Shown: piece after piece, positions 50,050 through 58,761 of the stretch
Layout: each line of letters starts with the position of its first letter
Numbering within the stretch: position 1 is the stretch's first letter
From: Candidatus Methanoperedens sp.
GTDB taxonomy: Archaea; Halobacteriota; Methanosarcinia; Methanosarcinales; Methanoperedenaceae
DNA: 64,000 bases
Direction: 5' to 3'
Assembly (NCBI GenBank): GCA_027460525.1
Contig: JAPZAS010000026.1
Span: 1 to 64,000 of the forward strand
Translations under genes and position numbers: made by a program
The notes under the pieces: generated by a model
What the model was told of the DNA's origin: nothing
Seen by the model: only the letters and a program-made list of their open reading frames with translations
Database searches by the model: none

Positions 50050-51303
50050 CTATTGCTCAAACCGCAAAGCATCCACCGGGTTCATCTTTGCCGCCGTTCT
50101 TGCAGGCACGACACCTGAGATTATACCCACGAACACAGAGAAAGCAAGCGCAAAGATAAGAAGCCCAGGCGTGACAACCGCATTCATAGTCCCGCCCGGT
50201 CCTAGTGCCCTCAAGCCTATTACGGATATTATGACCGATATCAGTACTCCAAAAATGATTCCGAGCACTCCTCCCACGAACCCAAATAACCCTGATTCTA
50301 TAAGGAAAAGTTTCATCACTTCATTATCTGTAGCGCCAAGAGCCTTGAGCAATCCTATCTGCCTTGTGCGTTCCATGACAGACATGAACATAGTGTTCGC
50401 GATACCCACAGCCCCTACGAGAAGCGAGACCGCCGCAATCGCAGCGAGAAAAAGCGATATGGCCTGGACAATGCTTGTTATCTGCTGCTGTATTGTTGCG
50501 AACGCTGTGACTGTAAAATCCCTGGTTCTTGGATTGACGTGCCTCTCAGGCATAAGTTTGTTTATAATATCCTGAGTTATCTGGTCCGCAAGCGATGGGT
50601 CGGTTATCTTTACCATGATTGAAGTAAATTGGTTTCTGGATACATTTTGAGTTATCACCTGCCGTGCGAAATCTGCAGTCATGTATACCCCATTATCTAT
50701 CCCTCCTCCTCCAAAACCCCCTCCTGACGGGACAAAGATTCCCACTACCTTGAAAGTCTTGCCTCCTATTGTAATCGGTCTATTCAATGTAATCGGCTGT
50801 AAAAAGGTAGTATGAGCTAAAGAGTTGCCTATAACTACAGCGTTCGAATCGCCTGGCTGAAGGTACCTGCCTGCTTCAAGCTGCGTTGTGGCAAAGGAGC
50901 GCCAGACCGTGGTATCAACGCCACTTACGGACACAGAGGTCTTCTCTGTACCCAGTCTTATATCCGAACTGCCTGAAACCATGCCGTTTACATACAATAC
51001 GCCCGGGACCTGCTTGATGGCGTTCACGTCTTTATCTGTGAGGTTAATAGTGGCACCGCCAGCGGCTCTTCCACCTTCAAAACCACCGCCGCCTGCCCGT
51101 GAAAACCCCGGGGTGACCGTAATCAAATCGGCTCCGAGGCTGCTCAGGCGAGCCTGCACACTCTCCTGCATGCCCTGTCCTATGGAGATAATAGCCACAA
51201 CCGCGGCTACACCTATTACGATGCCTATTATAGTAAGCCAGCTTCGCATCTTGCTTTTCTTGACATGGCTCAGGGACAATCTGAAAATATCAAAAATCTT
51301 CAT
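50050..51303 (-). CDS. MacB-like ABC transporter permease (FtsX domain)
   Basis: A 417-residue permease. A first helix (SWLTIIGIVIGVAAVVAIISIG, about 16-37) is followed by a long extracytoplasmic MacB-type periplasmic core domain (40-275), with a Gly-rich FSRAGGGGFEGG insert. Three C-terminal FtsX helices (about 285-410) contain the LLVGAVGIANTMFMSVMERTRQIGLLKALGA signature. The ATG at 51303 overlaps the previous COG1361 stop by 4 bp. With the ATPase at 53665 it forms a mechanotransmission-type exporter for lipoproteins or peptides; the two COG1361 proteins between them would act outside the membrane. Confidence 0.92.
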   Translation of the reverse strand: MKIFDIFRLSLSHVKKSKMRSWLTIIGIVIGVAAVVAIISIGQGMQESVQARLSSLGADLITVTPGFSRAGGGGFEGGRAAGGATINLTDKDVNAIKQVPGVLYVNGMVSGSSDIRLGTEKTSVSVSGVDTTVWRSFATTQLEAGRYLQPGDSNAVVIGNSLAHTTFLQPITLNRPITIGGKTFKVVGIFVPSGGGFGGGGIDNGVYMTADFARQVITQNVSRNQFTSIMVKITDPSLADQITQDIINKLMPERHVNPRTRDFTVTAFATIQQQITSIVQAISLFLAAIAAVSLLVGAVGIANTMFMSVMERTRQIGLLKALGATDNEVMKLFLIESGLFGFVGGVLGIIFGVLISVIISVIGLRALGPGGTMNAVVTPGLLIFALAFSVFVGIISGVVPARTAAKMNPVDALRFEQ

Positions 51304-52425
51304 TTGTTCCCCTTCGATTTGTGCAGATAGGTTGTTATTTTTCTTCGCTGCCAGTACACAAACAGTAGTATAATAGCGATCACGGGCAGCCATGTTGTAT
51401 AAAGTGTATTTCCTCTGCCTGCACCTGTCTGCGTTCCTGCTGATAGTTGTACAGCGAGGTTCTTTGCAATTGCATGCCTCATACCACTGGTATCGGTATA
51501 CTGTATTACTATATTAAGAATGTTCCCTGCTCCTGGATTTTTCGTAATCTGGAATATTGCGGATGTGTAATCGCCAGGGTTTAAACTCCCAAGCACGGAA
51601 GAACTGCTTCCAACTGCAGTGAAGTTCTTCTGGTTCGGCAGGCTGACTGTCACAGCACTTGCAGGATTTATCCCTACATTGGCGACATTGAGCGAAAAAG
51701 AGCCCAGAGTCTCCTGATAACTTATCTCGAAATCAGTTGTTCCTGCGACAACCAGTCCGACAAAATTGTCGGATACGTAATTGTCCAGTCCAGTGATTTT
51801 TACAGGCAGATTATATACACCTGGAGTTGCGGTAATGTCTACAGCCATATCAAATGTAATTTCGACTTCATCTCCTGCCTTTAGATTGCCGAGAGAAAAT
51901 TGCGTTCCTGCTCCCAGAATCGAAAAAGATGATTTCATACCCGTGCCGGTAAGGTCTATTTCAGCTACCGCGTTCTGTACTGTGCCTGTGCCTGTATTTT
52001 TAAACACAAGCGTCTCCCTATTGACGCTCTGTTACTACAGGCGATGGAATATTGCTGCTTATCTGTTGACCATGGTAAGTAACATACACATTGAAATAAT
52101 AATCGCCTTCCGCTGCATCGGGGTTTACATGGATTTTGAACCTTGCGGTTTGCTGATCGCCCCAATCCACTATATTTCCAAGCGAATATGTATCTTCAAG
52201 TATAGTTACTGCATTGGCTGAGGCATTATCCTTGGGCAGAAGCCTGGCTGATACGTCATATAGAAATGGACCAAATCCCGCATTTATTATCGGTGCATAG
52301 ACATAGATTGTATCCCCGGGATTAACAGGTGCATTTACAGTCACAAGATAATTTGATTGTGCTGACGCAACCTGTGTAAGCAACACCGCAGATACAACTA
52401 CAAAAATTATATTTAATAGTTTCAT
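51300..52425 (-). pseudogene. Broken second copy of the COG1361 surface protein
   Basis: Two fragments match the intact neighbour (52457-53668): 52018-52425 covers its N-terminal 130 residues (signal peptide MKLLNIIFVVVSAVLLTQVA, DNASANAVTILEDTYSLG) and 51300-52007 covers residues about 170-403 including the C-terminal helix and KSKGNK. At 52007-52030, about 35 residues are deleted and the frame shifts (TERQ stop versus VNRETLVFKN). The C-terminal part may still be translated from an internal start, but it would lack a signal peptide. Confidence 0.8.
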
Positions 52426-52456
52426 GTTTCACCTGCTACAAAAATATCAAGAGCTT

Positions 52457-53668
52457 TCATTTATTCCCCTCAGGTTTGTGGAAATAGGTTGTTATTTTTC
52501 TTCGCTGCCAGTACAAAGCCAGTAGTATAATAGCGATCACGGGCACCCATGTTGTATAAAGTGCACTTCCTCTACCTGCGCCGGTCTGTGCTCCTGCCGA
52601 TAGTTGTACAGCGAGGCTCTTTGTAATTGCATGCCTCATTCCACTGGTATCGGTATATTGTATCACAATATCCAGAATGTTCCCTCCTCCTGGATTTTTC
52701 GTAATCTGGAATATCGCGGATGTGTAGTCGCCCGGGTTCAAACTCCCGAGCACAGAAGAACTGCTTCCAACTGTAGTGAAATTCTTCTGTTGCGGCAGGC
52801 TGACGGTCACAGCACTGGCGGGATTTACTCCTACATTGGCGACATTGAGCGAAAAAGAGCCCAGGGTTTCCTGGTAACTTATCTCGAAATCAGTTGTTCC
52901 TGCGACAACAAGTCCTGCAAAATTATCGGATGAGTAATTGTTCATGCCTGTGATTGTTACAGGAAGATTATATGCACCTGGAGTTGCGGTAATATCTACA
53001 GCCAGGTCAAATGTGATATCAGCTTCATCGCCTGGTTTCAGGTTGCCGAGGGAGAACTTGGTTCCTCCGCCCAGGATTGAAAACACCGAATTGGTATTTG
53101 TATTCGTGCCTATTTCAGCTACAGCGTTCTGTACCGTGCCTGTGCCTGTATTTTTAAACCGCAGCGTCTCGTTATTTACGCTCATCGGTGCTATGATGCC
53201 AAGCGTTGAATTGAGAAGCACTACCACAGGTGTCCCCTTAATGGTCAATATCTGGTCTTTGATCTCGGTTGATACTATAGGTGCTGGAGTACTGCTACTT
53301 ATCTGTTGACCCTTGAAGGTAATATATACATTGAAAAAATAATCGCCTTCCGCTGCGCCTGGGTTTACATGGATTTTGATCTTTGCGGTTCTCTGATCAC
53401 CCCAGTCCTGTATAGTTCCCAGCGAATACGTTTCATCAAGTATGGTCACTGCATTGGCTGAGGCATTGTCCTTGGGCTCAAGTCTGACTGATACGTCATT
53501 CAGAAATCCATTACCAAATCCCGTATTATTTACCACGAAATAGACATAGGTAGTCTCTCCGGGATAGAGAGGTGCGCTTTCTGTCACAAGAGAATTAGAT
53601 TGTGCGAACGCAAGATGTGTAAGCAACACTGCCGATATAACTATAAAAATTATATTTAATATTTTCAT
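52457..53668 (-). CDS. COG1361-type surface protein
   Basis: A 403-residue exported protein: signal peptide (MKILNIIFIVISAVLLTHLAF, cleaved near FAQ), then three Ig-like/CARDB-type beta domains with repeated N-linked-glycosylation-type NxT/S sites and NTGTGTVQNAVAEI, and a C-terminal membrane anchor (YTTWVPVIAIILLALYWQRRK). Such COG1361 proteins commonly pair with MacB-like transporters in archaea. Its ATG region overlaps the ABC ATPase stop by 4 bp (53665-53668). A degraded tandem copy follows. Confidence 0.8.
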   Translation of the reverse strand: MKILNIIFIVISAVLLTHLAFAQSNSLVTESAPLYPGETTYVYFVVNNTGFGNGFLNDVSVRLEPKDNASANAVTILDETYSLGTIQDWGDQRTAKIKIHVNPGAAEGDYFFNVYITFKGQQISSSTPAPIVSTEIKDQILTIKGTPVVVLLNSTLGIIAPMSVNNETLRFKNTGTGTVQNAVAEIGTNTNTNSVFSILGGGTKFSLGNLKPGDEADITFDLAVDITATPGAYNLPVTITGMNNYSSDNFAGLVVAGTTDFEISYQETLGSFSLNVANVGVNPASAVTVSLPQQKNFTTVGSSSSVLGSLNPGDYTSAIFQITKNPGGGNILDIVIQYTDTSGMRHAITKSLAVQLSAGAQTGAGRGSALYTTWVPVIAIILLALYWQRRKITTYFHKPEGNK

Positions 53669-54339
53669 GTTTCACCTACTATTTTTCCATCCAGCATTTT
53701 CACAACTCTTCCTGCATATCCTGCAATTCTCGGGTCGTGCGTTATCATAACAATAGTTAATCCCTCGCTGTTTAAGCGTTTGAAAACATCCATTACTTCC
53801 CCTCCTGATTTTGTATCCAGATTCCCTGTAGGCTCATCCGCCAGGAGAATAGAAGGACCTGTGGAGAGCGCTCTTGCTACCGCTACTCTTTGCTGCTGCC
53901 CGCCTGATAACTGGGCTGGGAAATGGGCTCCGCGTTCAGCCAACCCGACAGTAACCAGAAGTTTTTTTGCTGTCTCCTCTACATCTCTCTCTGGAATTTC
54001 ATGAATCCTCATCGGCAGTTGAATATTCTCAAGAGCTGTCAGGGTAGGATACAGGTTAAAAGTCTGGAATATGAACCCGATTTTTTTACCCCTTACACGC
54101 GCCAGTTCATTACTCTTGTATTCCGATATATCCCTGCCTTCAAGCAGCACCTTTCCGTGTGTTGGCATGTCCAGGCAGCCTATCATGTTCAGCATGGTTG
54201 ACTTGCCGCATCCGCTCGGTCCTGTTATAGCTACGAACTCACCGGCTTTAATTGCCAGGTTTATTCCCTGAAGCGCGGGTACGTCAAACTCACCCATGCG
54301 GTAGATTTTCCAGACGCCCTGCAATTCCATTAGATTTTC
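53665..54339 (-). CDS. MacB/LolD-type ABC ATPase
   Basis: A 224-residue ATP-binding subunit. Walker A GPSGCGKSTML, the Q-loop FIFQTFNLYPTLTALENIQLP, signature LSGGQQQRVAVARAL, Walker B ILLADEPTGNLD and H-loop VMITHDPRIA are present. The TALENI pattern marks the MacB/LolD branch. Start at 54339 (MENLMELQGVWKIYRMG) is favoured over a longer form that would overlap the upstream gene by 23 bp. It precedes the COG1361 proteins and the MacB-like permease. Confidence 0.93.
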   Translation of the reverse strand, partial: ENLMELQGVWKIYRMGEFDVPALQGINLAIKAGEFVAITGPSGCGKSTMLNMIGCLDMPTHGKVLLEGRDISEYKSNELARVRGKKIGFIFQTFNLYPTLTALENIQLPMRIHEIPERDVEETAKKLLVTVGLAERGAHFPAQLSGGQQQRVAVARALSTGPSILLADEPTGNLDTKSGGEVMDVFKRLNSEGLTIVMITHDPRIAGYAGRVVKMLDGKIVGET

Positions 54340-54346
54340 CATCGTA

Positions 54347-54745
54347 TCACCGGTTAAATAAACGCTCATGACCCCAGCGCTTTGGATTTTGATTCTGGTA
54401 CTCCGTCATCCAGCCGCTGGATTCAATCCTGGTCTTTTCCACCACATTACCTGTATCCATGTCTACAAGAGCAGTCAGGGTTGTATTTCCCCGGGTGAGA
54501 ACAACACGCACGACCTTTTTATCCCCGTTTGTGGTAGATATTATCGATCCGTGGTCCTGGACAGTAACATTATAGTTGATACCTCCAATTTCATCTTTTA
54601 ACCCATTCTGAGCCGCATTTATCGCGAAAAACTTCTGACTCTCGTTAAGCTGGAATGCATGCGCCTCCATGTAGGTAGACCTGAGCCCGACAGCAACGAC
54701 CAGCAGGACAATCATAACCAATGCCAATGTTTTCCAAATGTTCAT
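54347..54745 (-). CDS. Small exported or membrane-anchored protein in the MacB-like operon
   Basis: A 132-residue protein with one N-terminal hydrophobic segment (LALVMIVLLVVAVGLRS) and an extracytoplasmic region containing AINAAQNGLKDEIGGINYNV, VVLTRGNTTLTALVDMDTGNVVEKTRIE. The LVDMDTGNVV stretch resembles PepSY-type repeats, but the match is weak. It is 7 bp upstream of the ATPase gene on the same strand and probably belongs to the exporter. No function assigned. Confidence 0.55.
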   Translation of the reverse strand: MNIWKTLALVMIVLLVVAVGLRSTYMEAHAFQLNESQKFFAINAAQNGLKDEIGGINYNVTVQDHGSIISTTNGDKKVVRVVLTRGNTTLTALVDMDTGNVVEKTRIESSGWMTEYQNQNPKRWGHERLFNR

Positions 54746-54834
54746 CGTTGCTTATGGGATGAAAGACCATATAAGAATTCCCTGAAATTCTTCTGAAAGC
54801 AGTTATGAAAAAATGAAATCATGCCTGCACTATC

Positions 54835-55344
54835 TTATTTTATCAATACTCTATTTCCCATTCCATCCCTCTGGCGTACTATCAATCCTCTTCTTTCAAG
54901 CCTGTCAAGAAGCCTGCTCACTTTAGGCTCGGAAAAACCTGCCTTTAAAACAAGTTCCCTTTGCAGTATCCCGTCATTGTCTATGATTTTCTGGAATAAT
55001 ATCTTCTCATCGCCCTCAAGTATATTAGCAGCCAATATTGCTGTGCTTTTTATCTCCTGGAGCCCTGCGAGATCTCTTTTTAATTCAGGTATTTCCTTTT
55101 CCTTTGGGAACAGGACTATGTAAAGGAAAGACATACCCCCAAGCCATGCAGTTATGATGAAAAATAACACTTCATTTAATGAAAAATACGAAGCCCCCTC
55201 TATCGGTACTGCTGTGCCGTCCTGTAAAATGAGCTGTACTGGACCTGTCGCCAGCAGTCTATCAATCAGTAGAAGTACTGAAATAATTAATACGATAGCC
55301 GATATTAAAATACCATGCGTGCGGATATTTAAATTGAGTGCCAT
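54835..55344 (-). CDS. Membrane-bound winged-helix regulator
   Basis: A 169-residue protein. Two hydrophobic segments (about 11-30 and 56-78) flank a short outside loop and are followed by a linker and a winged helix (about 105-169): IFQKIIDNDGILQRELVLKAGFSEPKVSRLLDRLERRGLI ends with VRQRDGMGNRVLI. This layout is common in archaeal surface-linked transcription factors. It may sense envelope state and control the exporter genes on either side; that is inference. Promoter region 55345-55442 shows no clear motif. Confidence 0.75.
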   Translation of the reverse strand: MALNLNIRTHGILISAIVLIISVLLLIDRLLATGPVQLILQDGTAVPIEGASYFSLNEVLFFIITAWLGGMSFLYIVLFPKEKEIPELKRDLAGLQEIKSTAILAANILEGDEKILFQKIIDNDGILQRELVLKAGFSEPKVSRLLDRLERRGLIVRQRDGMGNRVLIK

Positions 55345-55442
55345 TTGAACCTTCAGGTATGTGTTAATCTAAATTTTACGCTTAGATGTTGTTAATAACC
55401 ATATCTTTTTCCAACTCCCGCTGATTCTCAAACTGGCTTTAC

Positions 55443-56261
55443 TCACCACTTCAAAGGTTCCGCTCTCTCCCACATGTCTTCAAAGTGGTTTTTCATTTCA
55501 GCAGCCAGTTTCTTATCCCTCACATGCACGATGGCAAATAGTTCTTCTTTCTTTACAGGACTGCTGATTTTAAGATTTATTCTATCAGTATCAATAACAT
55601 CAAAAAGCGTTGAGGTGAACGTTATCAATCTGCACTGCAGATTTTTACCAAGGTATTTGAATATGCTCTTTACAGTCTCATCCCCGGACATATCCGGGTA
55701 ATTGATACCCCTGTCTATCAGCATCCTGAACTTCACACCTCTTTCCAGGGCTCTGAGCAGTGCTTTTCTGGTATCGTTTTTTTCTGCATTTCTGGAGGGG
55801 AGATATTTTGAAAACTCAGGGTACCCTATAGTAAGGCACATTTCTTCATTTACCTGGTTTATCTGCTCAATAATAATATTACGAGTTTCTTCAGAGCCCA
55901 AGGCAGCCGTCCAGAACTGCTTATTCTGGGGTGATGGTTTTATTCCCAGCAGGTCCCTCTCAAGCTCTGCTGCCGTTTCACCAAGCCGAAGAGACGCCTG
56001 CTGGAGTTTAAAATTCCGGGCATCGAGGAGGTATTTCAATGCTGTCGAAGGCTCGACTGCAGCGAACTTGCGAGGTCTTGTCTCCTGGGCATGTATTACC
56101 TTTTTCTCCTGAAGGGAACTGAGAATGCCGTATATTCGTCCTAATGGAACGCCTGAGGTTGAGGCTATAATATTGGCATCCACCGAGCCGACGCGGAGAA
56201 GGGTTAGATAGACATCAGCTTCATATTTGGTAAGCCCAAAGCTTCTGAGTTTTTCCAGCAT
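55443..56261 (-). CDS. TrmB-family transcriptional regulator
   Basis: A 272-residue TrmB-type protein. The N-terminal winged helix reads LRSFGLTKYEADVYLTLLRVGSVDANIIAS, GVPLGRIYGILSSLQEKKVI and EPSTALKYLL, a classic TrmB start. The C-terminal sensing domain is about 150 residues (EEMCLTIGYPEFSKYL...GVKFRMLIDRG) and does not show the sugar-binding motif of TrmB itself. It is transcribed away from the RND exporter pair across 129 bp, which makes it a candidate regulator of both sides. Confidence 0.85.
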   Translation of the reverse strand: MLEKLRSFGLTKYEADVYLTLLRVGSVDANIIASTSGVPLGRIYGILSSLQEKKVIHAQETRPRKFAAVEPSTALKYLLDARNFKLQQASLRLGETAAELERDLLGIKPSPQNKQFWTAALGSEETRNIIIEQINQVNEEMCLTIGYPEFSKYLPSRNAEKNDTRKALLRALERGVKFRMLIDRGINYPDMSGDETVKSIFKYLGKNLQCRLITFTSTLFDVIDTDRINLKISSPVKKEELFAIVHVRDKKLAAEMKNHFEDMWERAEPLKW

Positions 56262-56390
56262 GCAATTGGTGGTCTTAGCCTGACACCCTATATAAGCTTA
56301 TCTAAATAAACCTATTATTAAGTTGTTTTCAGAGTAAAAACCCTTATAAGAAGCTAAAAGTAATTAGACCACATTCAAAAGAGACTAATA
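56262..56390. promoter_or_regulatory. Divergent promoter region of trmB-like and RND genes
   Basis: The 129-bp gap contains a TATA element on the minus strand at about 56287-56296 (28 bp before the TrmB-type start) that overlaps the perfect palindrome ataagcttat (56292-56301), and a plus-strand TTATAAG at 56344-56350 for the RND gene at 56391. The palindrome is a natural candidate for TrmB-family self-regulation; this is inference. Confidence 0.5.
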
Positions 56391-57569
56391 ATGGAAGACC
56401 CCCTGCAAAAGGCACTGGTAAGACTTGCCGAAATACAGAGAAAACACGCAAAATCACTTGCCGTGCTTGTTATTATTTTCACCATCGTACTGGGAATCGG
56501 ACTTAAGGATCTGACCATAAACTCGGATTTCAGGAAAGAAATGCCCAGGGAACTTCCGATATTTGCGCTCAATGACCGCATTTCGGATAAATTCGGGGGG
56601 CAGGATACAGTTGTAATAGCAGTGCAGATCGATGAGTCGGTTGATTTGAAAAGTGCTGTCCGTGATATCAGGGACCCAAGGGTGATACAATCCCTGATTT
56701 TCCTTGACGGTGAACTGAGAAATGAGCCGACAGTAACCAGCGTTGCTTCACCTGCAAGTTTTTTCAGGGGAAACGAGACAGTTCCACCGGAGGAGATAAC
56801 GCAAACCCTTCGCAACCCGCAGGCGAATGCTTTTTTCAGCCGGAATTATAAGATGACGCTCATGTATGTTACGGCGGATATCGGCTCGGGTGAGGAGCAG
56901 ATACAGAATTTTGATGAGCTAGTCCAGAAGCGCATTGATTATACTCCAAAACCGCCCGGAGTAAATTTCGGCATAACAGGCGGGCCTATCCTCAGGATGA
57001 CCATTTTTGATCTACTGAAGAGCGATGCTGTTTTTACCCTGATCGTTGCCGCAGTTATTATACTCATCCTGCTTTTTGTAATGCAGCGCTCATATACGCA
57101 GGGTATTCTGGTATTTGCCCCGTTATCCCTGGGATTGATATGGACAATGGGAACACTGGGCTGGCTCGGGATACCGCTTTCTGTGGCGACAGTGGGATTA
57201 AGTTCAATGATACTGGGTCTTGGCGTTGAATACGGCGTATTCATGTTGAGCAGGTACAATGAAGAGAGAGCCAAAAGGAATAGCCAGCTTGATTCCCTGA
57301 GAACAACCGTACGCGGGATAGGCTCTGCCATCATAGGCTCAGGGCTTACCGTTATTGTTGGCTTCGGGGTGCTCGCACTCGCTACCGTGCCCATGATCCA
57401 GCACCTGGGTGAAACCCTCGCGCTGGGTATAGCGTTCTGTCTTCTTGCCGCACTCTTTGTCAACCCGGTTTTCATACTGCTGGAAGAGGACTACGAGTAC
57501 TGGAACACACACAGGAAACTTCTGAAACTCTCAAAGAAAAAAGAAGAGCATGTCCTGAGGGGCAGGTAA
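56391..57569 (+). CDS. Half-size RND/MMPL exporter subunit 1
   Basis: A 392-residue protein equal to one half of an RND permease: a first helix (about 22-40), a porter-type extracytoplasmic loop (40-215) including NSDFRKEMPRELPIF and KPPGVNFGITGGPILR, then five helices (217-370) with the GLGVEYGVFMLSRYNEER motif. In MMPL/HAE3 proteins this position is normally GLGVDY; here it is Glu. Usual HAE3 proteins are about 750-800 residues with both halves in one chain. It is followed 1 bp after its stop by the second half, implying a heterodimer. Confidence 0.88.
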   Translation: MEDPLQKALVRLAEIQRKHAKSLAVLVIIFTIVLGIGLKDLTINSDFRKEMPRELPIFALNDRISDKFGGQDTVVIAVQIDESVDLKSAVRDIRDPRVIQSLIFLDGELRNEPTVTSVASPASFFRGNETVPPEEITQTLRNPQANAFFSRNYKMTLMYVTADIGSGEEQIQNFDELVQKRIDYTPKPPGVNFGITGGPILRMTIFDLLKSDAVFTLIVAAVIILILLFVMQRSYTQGILVFAPLSLGLIWTMGTLGWLGIPLSVATVGLSSMILGLGVEYGVFMLSRYNEERAKRNSQLDSLRTTVRGIGSAIIGSGLTVIVGFGVLALATVPMIQHLGETLALGIAFCLLAALFVNPVFILLEEDYEYWNTHRKLLKLSKKKEEHVLRGR

Positions 57570-57570
57570 C

Positions 57571-58761
57571 ATGGGCAACAAAGTAATCGAATTATATTCA
57601 GGCTTTGTCACGAAGTTCCCGATTGTAGTGCTGGTGCTCATGCTTGTGGTCTCAGTATTTGCCATCCACATGGCAGGGACGATCCAGACAAAGAAATCCG
57701 ATATAAAGTCAATGATTCCGCAGGACGTAGAGGCTATAAGCACCCTGAACAGCATCGAGAACGAATTCGGAAGCACCAATATCATCTCGTTTGCAGTTGA
57801 AACAGACCCATCATATAAAGGCTCTGATGAGGTGCGGGATGTTAGAGACCCGAGGGTGATACTGTATATGGACCAGCTCTCAATGCTGGCGCTCCATACC
57901 GATAACGTGATAGATGTCACAAGCCCGGCATCGGTTCTGAGAAGCATCAATGGCGGACGGCTTCCTCAATCAACAAGGGAAGTTCAGGACCTTACAAATA
58001 AAAATGGGCTTCTTGACAGGTCTATCAGCAAGGATTACACCCTGGCTCTTGTCACCATTCGCACCACAGATGATGTGGACCTTTCTAAACTTGAGCCTGA
58101 ACTTGAGAAAATACTACAACAAGTGCCAAAACCGCCCGGAATTACGGCAAGCCTCGGCGGCAGTGTGATGGAAAGCCAGAAAATGCAGCAGGCAATCGCG
58201 CCCGATATGGCAAAGACCTCCACGTATTCGCTCATCGGTATCCTGATAATCGTGCTGGTTCTCTTCCGTTCGATAAAATATGGGTTCACCCCGATGACCA
58301 CAATAATATTCGGTACCCTCTGGACAATGGGCTACGTCGGGCTTATCGGAATGGGACTGAGTTCCCAGACATCGGGTGTCACATCCATGATAATGGGCAT
58401 CGGCATAGACTTCGGTATACAGCTTGTCACAAGGTACAGGCTGGAACTTGCGAACCTGTCAGCGCTGAAAGTACAGCATTCGCAGCTTCAACTCGGGCAT
58501 AAGGATGCAATGGCAGTGACCCTGAACAATGTGATAATCCCCATGCTTACAACAACGCTTGCCGCCCTGATAGGTTTCCAGGCTATGTCCCTCGGGAGAC
58601 TGACCTTCCTCGGCGACATGGGAACTATGATGAGTTACGGGGTTGCTGCAAGCATGATTGCGGCTATAACCATTGTTCCGGCAATTATACTCATAATAGA
58701 TACAATGAACATAAAAAATACATATAAGAAATTAATGAACAAATTTGAGGTAAGAATATGA
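57571..58761 (+). CDS. Half-size RND/MMPL exporter subunit 2
   Basis: A 396-residue second half with the same layout: helix (about 16-36), porter loop (40-205; KSDIKSMIPQDVEAISTL, KPPGITASLGGSVMESQK), and a five-helix block with MGIGIDFGIQLVTRYRLE. The Asp of GIDF is kept here, unlike its partner. The ATG follows the partner stop as TAACATG, and the stop overlaps the start of the COG1361 gene (58758), so three genes are coupled. Substrate probably hydrophobic, as for other HAE3 proteins. Confidence 0.88.
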   Translation: MGNKVIELYSGFVTKFPIVVLVLMLVVSVFAIHMAGTIQTKKSDIKSMIPQDVEAISTLNSIENEFGSTNIISFAVETDPSYKGSDEVRDVRDPRVILYMDQLSMLALHTDNVIDVTSPASVLRSINGGRLPQSTREVQDLTNKNGLLDRSISKDYTLALVTIRTTDDVDLSKLEPELEKILQQVPKPPGITASLGGSVMESQKMQQAIAPDMAKTSTYSLIGILIIVLVLFRSIKYGFTPMTTIIFGTLWTMGYVGLIGMGLSSQTSGVTSMIMGIGIDFGIQLVTRYRLELANLSALKVQHSQLQLGHKDAMAVTLNNVIIPMLTTTLAALIGFQAMSLGRLTFLGDMGTMMSYGVAASMIAAITIVPAIILIIDTMNIKNTYKKLMNKFEVRI

